DNA from: Marine group II euryarchaeote REDSEA-S43_B8
GTDB lineage: Archaea; Thermoplasmatota; Poseidoniia; Poseidoniales; Thalassarchaeaceae
Reading direction: 5' to 3'
Assembly: GCA_001629235.1 (NCBI GenBank)
Contig: LUSA01000096.1
Coordinates: forward strand, 1 to 6,988
DNA length: 6,988 nucleotides
The position numbers were made by a program, and so were the translations under genes. Under the pieces are notes generated by a model. The model was not told the origin of the DNA and did not search any database. It worked only from the letters and a program-made list of their open reading frames with translations. This document shows positions 1 to 4,494 of this stretch, in pieces (the stretch's first letter is position 1; every line of letters begins with the position of its first letter).

Positions 1-942
1 GGAGAGGTTTGCGTGAGAGTTCACCGAGCGGGAGTGAACTTCGCAGAGCTGATGATGAGGCAGGGCTTGTATGGCTCAAGTCCTGACTACCCTTTCACCC
101 CAGGATACGAAACAGCGGGTGAGGTGATAGGCTTGGGAGAGGGGGTTGATTCTCTGAAGAAGGGAGACCGGGTCCTCGCAATGACTGGATTTGGGGGTTA
201 TGCTGAGAAGGTCTGTCTAGATGCAAGAAGAGCGGTAAAGATTCCCGACTCTGTCTCTTTCGATCAGGCTGCAGCTATCCCGGTTACCTACGGAACCTCA
301 TATCACATGCTAGTTCATCTAGGAAGGATAGTCAGGGGAGAAACCGTACTAATCCACCATGCGGCTGGAGGAGTTGGGACTGCGGTTGCACAAATCTGCA
401 ATGCCCTAGGTGCTTCCCTAGTAATCGGAACTGCTTCGGCACCGAAGAGAGATTTCGTTGAGTCGTTAGGAATGAGGTTCGTGGACAGAGAACAGGAAGA
501 TTTCGTTGATGTCTGCAAGAGCCTGACAGAAGGAAAAGGAGTCCATCATGCAATAGACCCGGTAGGTGGCAAACACCTACTCCGATCATACAAGTCGCTA
601 AGGAAGGGGGGTAAGTTGTACTACTTCGGGGCATCTGCTGCAGTGAAGGGAAACAGAAGATCAAGGATTTCTGAGTTCAGGATGTGGTGGGGGATGCCAA
701 GATTCGACCCCCTAAAGCTGATGTCCTCTAACAAGGCAGTTTTTGGGGTCCACATGGGATTGCTAGAGGATGAGTCAGTTTTCAAGGGCCATCTAGATGA
801 TCTGTCGAGGATGCTCAGTGACGGAGAAATTGACCCCATAATCGATGGAGTTTGGAGGTTCGAGGATGTAGCCGATGCACAGATGCATATGCACGATAGG
901 AAGAACAAGGGCAAGGTTCTGCTGGACTTCTCCCCTCAGTGA
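1..942 (+). CDS. VAT-1/quinone-oxidoreductase-like zinc-free medium-chain reductase, 5'-partial
   Basis: This is a NAD(P)H-dependent reductase of the zinc-independent medium-chain dehydrogenase/reductase superfamily, closest by pattern to the synaptic-vesicle VAT-1 / quinone oxidoreductase group. A GTG at base 13 could be read as a start, but the four codons before it (GEVC) continue the family's conserved N-terminal strand (GEVxVRVxxAGVNFA). The true start therefore lies upstream, and I estimate about 28-30 residues are missing. Numbering from base 1, the GroES-like fold covers about residues 1-105, with GYETAGEV in place of the zinc-binding GHE motif. The Rossmann domain follows, with its nucleotide-binding AAGGVG at 121-126. 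The tail (HMGLL, then DGVWRFEDVADAQMHM and GKVLL) closely matches VAT-1 proteins. The substrate is unknown; quinones or enones are usual for the family. The stop codon directly abuts that of the convergent aIF2-beta gene. Confidence 0.88.
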   Translation, partial: GEVCVRVHRAGVNFAELMMRQGLYGSSPDYPFTPGYETAGEVIGLGEGVDSLKKGDRVLAMTGFGGYAEKVCLDARRAVKIPDSVSFDQAAAIPVTYGTSYHMLVHLGRIVRGETVLIHHAAGGVGTAVAQICNALGASLVIGTASAPKRDFVESLGMRFVDREQEDFVDVCKSLTEGKGVHHAIDPVGGKHLLRSYKSLRKGGKLYYFGASAAVKGNRRSRISEFRMWWGMPRFDPLKLMSSNKAVFGVHMGLLEDESVFKGHLDDLSRMLSDGEIDPIIDGVWRFEDVADAQMHMHDRKNKGKVLLDFSPQ

Positions 943-1374
943 CTAAAGTCTGACCGGACGTGTTGCTCCACAAGCTTGGCACTTCAGAAGGGTAGTCCTG
1001 TCCTCCCTAACGAACCGAGTGTCGGGAGCCTTGCATTCTCCGCATAGAATGAAGGCCTTTACGTACGAGACAATCTTCTCCTTGATTCTCTTAGGAGGTA
1101 CCTTCCCCTTCAGCATGATTCTGAATTGCTCTCTGCTACCAGACGTACCAAGTTCGTTAAGCAGATATTGGAACACATGATTCGCGTCCCTGTCCATGGA
1201 GTCAACGATCTCGGAGAAGTTCCTGAGAATGGTCTGACTACCCTCGATCATGATGTCTGGTTGTGGCATTGTCCACCTAGACCTCTCACTGATGTCCTTG
1301 GGGATTCTATCCCTAGCCCGTTCCAATAGTTCCTCGTAGTCGTGGTTGGTCACGGCTCTGCGAGAATAGTGCAC
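943..1374 (-). CDS. Translation initiation factor aIF2 subunit beta
   Basis: Beta subunit of the heterotrimeric archaeal initiation factor 2, which with the alpha and gamma subunits carries initiator Met-tRNA to the small ribosomal subunit in a GTP-dependent manner. The 143-residue length is normal for the archaeal protein. The order is an N-terminal helix (DYEELLERARDRIP, residues 12-25) that binds the gamma subunit, a central alpha-beta domain containing IEGSQTILRNFSEI and HVFQYLLNELGTSG, and a C-terminal zinc ribbon with CGEC at 111-114 and CQAC at 132-135. The chosen start is GTG; a GGGGTG Shine-Dalgarno-like run lies five bases upstream and an in-frame TAA at 1420-1422 limits extension. 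A second GTG at codon 8 would give a protein starting just before NHDYEELL, closer to many homologues, so the exact N-terminus is uncertain. It is transcribed divergently from dUTPase. Confidence 0.95.
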   Translation of the reverse strand: MHYSRRAVTNHDYEELLERARDRIPKDISERSRWTMPQPDIMIEGSQTILRNFSEIVDSMDRDANHVFQYLLNELGTSGSREQFRIMLKGKVPPKRIKEKIVSYVKAFILCGECKAPDTRFVREDRTTLLKCQACGATRPVRL

Positions 1375-1379
1375 CTTTT

Positions 1380-1385
1380 CACCCC
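1380..1385 (-). promoter_or_regulatory. Shine-Dalgarno site of the aIF2-beta gene
   Basis: On the minus strand this reads GGGGTG, followed by five bases and then the GTG start at 1374. It is complementary to the archaeal 16S rRNA 3' end (core GGAGGTGAT). It favours the upstream GTG over the alternative GTG seven codons later. A second GGTG lies just upstream, at 1385-1388. Confidence 0.5.
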
Positions 1386-1424
1386 ACCGGGAGTTTTGCG
1401 AACGGTCAAGGACCTGTTCTTACT

Positions 1425-1429
1425 GGGAG
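1425..1429 (+). promoter_or_regulatory. Shine-Dalgarno site of the dUTPase gene
   Basis: GGGAG with four bases before the ATG at 1434. It contains GGAG, part of the archaeal consensus GGAGGTGAT, and supports the chosen start. Confidence 0.45.
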
Positions 1430-1433
1430 TCCC

Positions 1434-1883
1434 ATGGGAGAATCTCCGGTTGTGAAGGTTGCAAAGACCGATCACAATGCCAGAATGCCAACGAAAGGAA
1501 GCGAGTATGCTGCTGGATGGGACCTGTACTGCTTGGAAGATACTGTCGTAAATTTCCGCTCTAGCGTCAAGCTCAGAACGGGTTTGAGAGTGGCCATTCC
1601 GGAGGGTTTCGAAGGGCAAGTGAGGGCTAGGTCATCTCTTGGATCAAAGGGGCTCATCCTCCCTCACAGCATCGGGACGATCGATGCAGACTACAGGGGC
1701 GAGTTGTTCGTCCTAATGACATGGATCGGGGAGGGCGAGTCTTACGAAGTAAAATCTGGAGAAAGAATTGCCCAATTGGTAATTGCCCCGATTCCGGATG
1801 TTCAGTTCACCGAGGTCGATGAGGGAGATCTAGGAGAAACCAAGAGGGGAGACGGGGGTTTCGGTAGCACCGGAAGATTCTGA
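1434..1883 (+). CDS. dut: Deoxyuridine 5'-triphosphate nucleotidohydrolase (trimeric dUTPase)
   Basis: Hydrolyses dUTP to dUMP and pyrophosphate, keeping uracil out of DNA and supplying dUMP for thymidylate synthesis; it acts in the cytoplasm as a homotrimer. All five family motifs are present in order in this 149-residue protein: motif 1 AGWDLY (27-32), motif 2 RARSSLGSKG (64-73), motif 3 GTIDADYRGEL (81-91) with the catalytic Asp84 and the uracil-stacking Tyr87, motif 4 GERIAQL (109-115), and motif 5 RGDGGFGSTG (138-147), the flexible C-terminal arm with the phenylalanine that covers the base. The length is typical for the trimeric family. Motif 3 distinguishes it from the related dCTP deaminase. 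The gene starts 59 bases from the divergent aIF2-beta gene, and 72 bases separate it from the next gene on the same strand. Confidence 0.96.
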   Translation: MGESPVVKVAKTDHNARMPTKGSEYAAGWDLYCLEDTVVNFRSSVKLRTGLRVAIPEGFEGQVRARSSLGSKGLILPHSIGTIDADYRGELFVLMTWIGEGESYEVKSGERIAQLVIAPIPDVQFTEVDEGDLGETKRGDGGFGSTGRF

Positions 1884-1890
1884 TCATACG

Positions 1891-1903
1891 AAATTCAATA
1901 TTT
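1891..1903 (+). promoter_or_regulatory. Possible TATA box upstream of the HTH-PRTase gene
   Basis: An A/T-only patch broken by one C (AAATTCAATATTT) lies in the 72-base gap after dUTPase, about 55 bases before the ATG at 1956. A TATA element here would place transcription start near 1926-1930 and leave a leader of roughly 25-30 bases. The match to the archaeal consensus is weak; a second AT-rich stretch (ATTCATAT, 1925-1932) is an alternative. Confidence 0.25.
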
Positions 1904-1955
1904 CCCATAGTTTAGTCCCGGTGGATTCATATCGCTCCAACGCTGGGAACGTTTG

Positions 1956-2537
1956 ATGCACCTAAGTGTAGATGAGTTGCGGAGCAAGGTCGAGAAGTTC
2001 AGAGAAAGCGGGCTGAACACCCAACAAATTGCGGATGAGTTATCCTTGTCCCATACCACCGTGCAATGGCTGTCTGCCAGTGACTACGAAGTGGATGAAA
2101 AGCCTCTGGATGTGAAAGTTGGATGGAGGTCAATAGCTGTCAAGGGAGAGAGAATAGAGACAGTCTCGTATATTTTCTGTGACATCATTGAGGAGATGGT
2201 TGGAGATGATGTTGACACGATTGTTGGAGTGAGCATTAATGGCATAGCTTTCGCACAGGCCATATCTTCTACCTTGGACCTGGAGATGTCAGTCGTTAGA
2301 AGCATCAACGAGGACGTTAGTGGGCACCTGTCTGAGGTTTACGCGAGCGTTGAAGGAAAGAGGGTGATTATCGTAGACGACGTATACTCCAGCGGGAGAA
2401 CAATGAAGAAAACTGCTTCCGATCTCAGTGCTGCAGGAGCGGATGTCAAGATGTGCATGGTCCTAGTCAACAAATCTTGGGACGATGACGTAGACGGAGT
2501 CCCACTGAGGGCTTTGATCAGAGCAGCGACGGTCTGA
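1956..2537 (+). CDS. gfcR: GfcR-like transcriptional regulator: HTH fused to a PyrE-type phosphoribosyltransferase domain
   Basis: Predicted DNA-binding regulator of the archaeal family often labelled orotate phosphoribosyltransferase-like; the haloarchaeal member GfcR (PyrE1) controls sugar-catabolic genes. I start it at ATG 1956 (193 residues); a TTG immediately before is less likely, and the ribosome-binding site is weak either way. Residues 20-39 form a helix-turn-helix (LNTQQIADELSLSHTTVQWL). From about residue 50 there is a type I phosphoribosyltransferase fold whose PRPP loop is VIIVDDVYSSGRT at 137-149. The region where orotate phosphoribosyltransferase carries its catalytic lysines and histidine (RKExKxHG) instead reads RSINEDVSG, so enzyme activity is unlikely and PRPP or nucleotide sensing is the better inference. 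The target genes are unknown here. Its stop codon overlaps the lysS ribosome-binding site, which implies co-transcription with lysS. Confidence 0.82.
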   Translation: MHLSVDELRSKVEKFRESGLNTQQIADELSLSHTTVQWLSASDYEVDEKPLDVKVGWRSIAVKGERIETVSYIFCDIIEEMVGDDVDTIVGVSINGIAFAQAISSTLDLEMSVVRSINEDVSGHLSEVYASVEGKRVIIVDDVYSSGRTMKKTASDLSAAGADVKMCMVLVNKSWDDDVDGVPLRALIRAATV

Positions 2538-2541
2538 GGTG
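2536..2541 (+). promoter_or_regulatory. lysS Shine-Dalgarno site overlapping the upstream stop codon
   Basis: GAGGTG starts on the second base of the TGA stop (2535-2537) of the regulator gene and lies four bases before the lysS ATG at 2546. This is the strongest ribosome-binding site in the window. It fixes the lysS start and points to coupled translation of the two genes. Confidence 0.75.
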
Positions 2542-2545
2542 TCAT

Positions 2546-4120
2546 ATGCACTGGGCGGATTATACCGCACAAAGGCTCATGGAGCGAGGGGGCGAACAGG
2601 TCTCCGCTTCCGGAATAACTCCTTCTGGAGAATTCCATATCGGCCACCTGAGGGAGATTCTCTCGGCCGAAATGATCCACAGGGCCTGTCTGGATGCAGG
2701 AATGAGTTCGAAATACATATTCATTGTAGACTCGATGGACCCGTTGAGGAGAGTCTACGACTTCCTCTCTCCAGAATACGAGGAGTTCATCGGTTGCCCC
2801 CTAGCATTCATCCCTGCTCCTGGAGAGGACGGGAGCCCGGGAGATGGGAGCGTTACCTATGCCGATCACTTCCTATCTCCATTCCTTGACGCTCTTGAAC
2901 AAATTGGAGTCAGGCCAGAAGTGGTCATGAATCATGAGACCTACGAGAAGGGACTATTCGCGGAATATATCGACTCAGCTATCACCAATAGGGAAGAGAT
3001 AAGGAGGATAATTCAGCAAATCTCAGGAAGAGAGTTACCCGCTGACTGGTTTCCATACAATCCAATGGGCTCTGACGGCAGTATGGACGGAGTGACCGTG
3101 ACAGGATATGAGAAGCCATACGTGATTTGGAGAGATTCCTCGGGAAATGAGGGTAAATCGGACATAAGGAAGGCACATGGCAAGATGCCTTGGAGGGTTG
3201 ATTGGGCTGCCAGATGGGTGATTCATGGGATAACCTGTGAGCCTGCAGGAAAAGACCACGGAGCTGCTGGAGGGAGTTATGACACCGGGATACCAATATG
3301 CAGATTACTTGGTGGGAACCCACCGGACAAAATTGTCTATGAGTGGATCCAACTGAAGGGAATGGGCCCCATGTCAAGCTCCTCTGGCCTAACGATTGGA
3401 CCTATGGAAGCCCTGTCTCTGGTTCCTCCGGAGATACTCCGCTATGTCATCGCAAGAAGCAAGATCAACCGGCACATTGAGTTCGATACCGGGAGTGCGC
3501 TTTTCCAGACTGCTGACGAGTACGAGAGATTGGTTGCCAACCCCATTCGGGAAGAGGAAGAAATGAGCAAGCGACAATTGGTAGCGGCTGAGACTCAGCG
3601 TGGGGCAATCAGACTAAGCCAAGTCAACCCTGAGTCGGACCCTATTGACTCCGTTGGAGGGGTTTCTTTCAGGCATCTGTCCATGCTGGCTCAGATTAAG
3701 TCGTCAGATGGAGATGTTTGGTCGTCTCTGAATAGATCCGGGCATATCGAAGGAGATCCTAGCGATTCCCTCAGGGTGAGGCTTGCCCGGATGAGGAGTT
3801 GGATAGGGGGGGCCCACTTCCCTGAGGATGCAAAGCTGGAGATTCGAAGCGAGATCGGCGATGATGCAAGGGCTGAGATTGGCAGGGATGGTATTGCTTT
3901 CCTCAGAAGCCTATCGGGCCTACTTTCCGAGTGCGAGTGGACCGATGCAGGAATCGGAGAGTCAATATCGGAAGCATGCGATTCAACTGGAGTCTCTAGG
4001 AAGGAGGGTTTTGCATCCATATACTGGGCAATAATTGGCAGAAGGCATGGTCCTAAGGCCTCATCACTACTGTTCGAAATGGATAGGGGAGATATTGTAT
4101 CCCTTCTTGGGAGTTCATAG
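2546..4120 (+). CDS. lysS: Lysyl-tRNA synthetase, class I
   Basis: Charges tRNA-Lys with lysine using ATP. This is the class I enzyme found in most euryarchaea and some bacteria, unrelated to the common class II LysRS. The 524-residue length is normal for the family. The Rossmann catalytic domain carries a perfect HIGH at 31-34 within SGEFHIGHLRE. The diagnostic class I LysRS stretch EPAGKDHGAAGGSYDTG lies at 232-248. The KMSKS-equivalent loop reads GPMSSSSG around residues 274-281, with no lysine inside it (the nearest is in the preceding LKGMG). The C-terminal part, from about 330, is the alpha-helical region expected to recognise the anticodon. The start is fixed by a strong GAGGTG site overlapping the stop of the upstream GfcR-like gene, so the two are probably one transcript; 44 bases separate it from the NTF2-like gene. 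Confidence 0.95.
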   Translation: MHWADYTAQRLMERGGEQVSASGITPSGEFHIGHLREILSAEMIHRACLDAGMSSKYIFIVDSMDPLRRVYDFLSPEYEEFIGCPLAFIPAPGEDGSPGDGSVTYADHFLSPFLDALEQIGVRPEVVMNHETYEKGLFAEYIDSAITNREEIRRIIQQISGRELPADWFPYNPMGSDGSMDGVTVTGYEKPYVIWRDSSGNEGKSDIRKAHGKMPWRVDWAARWVIHGITCEPAGKDHGAAGGSYDTGIPICRLLGGNPPDKIVYEWIQLKGMGPMSSSSGLTIGPMEALSLVPPEILRYVIARSKINRHIEFDTGSALFQTADEYERLVANPIREEEEMSKRQLVAAETQRGAIRLSQVNPESDPIDSVGGVSFRHLSMLAQIKSSDGDVWSSLNRSGHIEGDPSDSLRVRLARMRSWIGGAHFPEDAKLEIRSEIGDDARAEIGRDGIAFLRSLSGLLSECEWTDAGIGESISEACDSTGVSRKEGFASIYWAIIGRRHGPKASSLLFEMDRGDIVSLLGSS

Positions 4121-4164
4121 TTCGAATAGGAAACTATGAAACCGTAACTGACTGGCGGGCAGAT

Positions 4165-4494
4165 ATGGCAGTCTACGAACTACTAATGAGGTCAATGGAA
4201 GAGAGGAACGCAGAGCATTACATAGGGGCATTGCACGATGATTACGAATTCGTGCGACACCAATCTGGAACTACGATGGATAAGGAGCAAGTAAGTGAGA
4301 TGATGAGGCGAATGATGGCAAATTCAGATGTCGTTATAGATGAGCCTAGATGCATCTATGAGAATGATGAGATTCTTGTGGAGCACTCAATGATGGACTT
4401 CCCAGATGGAACTCGAGAAGCAGTAATGGCAGTGCACACAATCAAGGATGGGAAAATCATCCGAACCGAAACGGGTGCAACGCTAATTCAGTGA
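4165..4494 (+). CDS. Small NTF2/SnoaL-like fold protein
   Basis: A 109-residue soluble protein with the pattern of the nuclear transport factor 2 / SnoaL-like superfamily, a cone-shaped alpha+beta fold used both by small enzymes and by ligand-binding proteins. The supporting signs are the N-terminal helix (VYELLMRSMEERNAEHYIGAL), the following HDDYEFVRHQSGTTMDKEQVSEMM segment, in which a strand leads to a helix, and a C-terminal series of strands (ILVEHSMMDF, REAVMAVHTIKDGKIIRTETG). No signal peptide or membrane segment is visible. The ligand or reaction cannot be read from the sequence, and acid-base residues such as His30 or Asp25 would only be guesses. It follows lysS by 44 bases with no clear ribosome-binding site, and its 3' end overlaps the convergent carB end by 12 bases. 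Confidence 0.7.
   Translation: MAVYELLMRSMEERNAEHYIGALHDDYEFVRHQSGTTMDKEQVSEMMRRMMANSDVVIDEPRCIYENDEILVEHSMMDFPDGTREAVMAVHTIKDGKIIRTETGATLIQ

Larger units (their letters stand above)
1375..1433. promoter_or_regulatory. Divergent intergenic region between aIF2-beta and dUTPase genes
   Basis: These 59 bases separate two divergent starts and must hold both promoters unless these lie inside the neighbouring genes. I see ribosome-binding sites for each gene but no convincing archaeal TATA box (TTTATATA-like) on either strand. The region is fairly G+C-rich apart from a short AAAA and a GTTTTG tract. The role is inferred from gene orientation only. Confidence 0.4.

Noticed and set aside
13..942. 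GTG at base 13 as the true start of the reductase
   Set aside because: The preceding codons GEVC continue the conserved family N-terminus, so the gene is cut by the window edge.
1350..1619. A minus-strand open frame across the aIF2-beta/dUTPase intergenic region
   Set aside because: It is antisense to dUTPase and out of frame with the 5' end of aIF2-beta, with no supporting motifs; both real genes have clear family matches.
1956..2537. Catalytic orotate phosphoribosyltransferase (pyrE)
   Set aside because: The PRPP loop fits, but the catalytic Lys/His loop is missing and an N-terminal HTH is present, which fits a regulator better.
2539..2889. A 116-residue plus-strand open frame at the start of lysS
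   Set aside because: It overlaps the HIGH-containing region of LysRS in another frame and is rich in arginine and proline with no recognisable motif, as expected for an out-of-frame reading.
4121..4164. Terminator or promoter between lysS and the NTF2-like gene
   Set aside because: The 44-base gap shows no oligo-T run, no clear hairpin and no convincing TATA box or ribosome-binding site; nothing could be supported.
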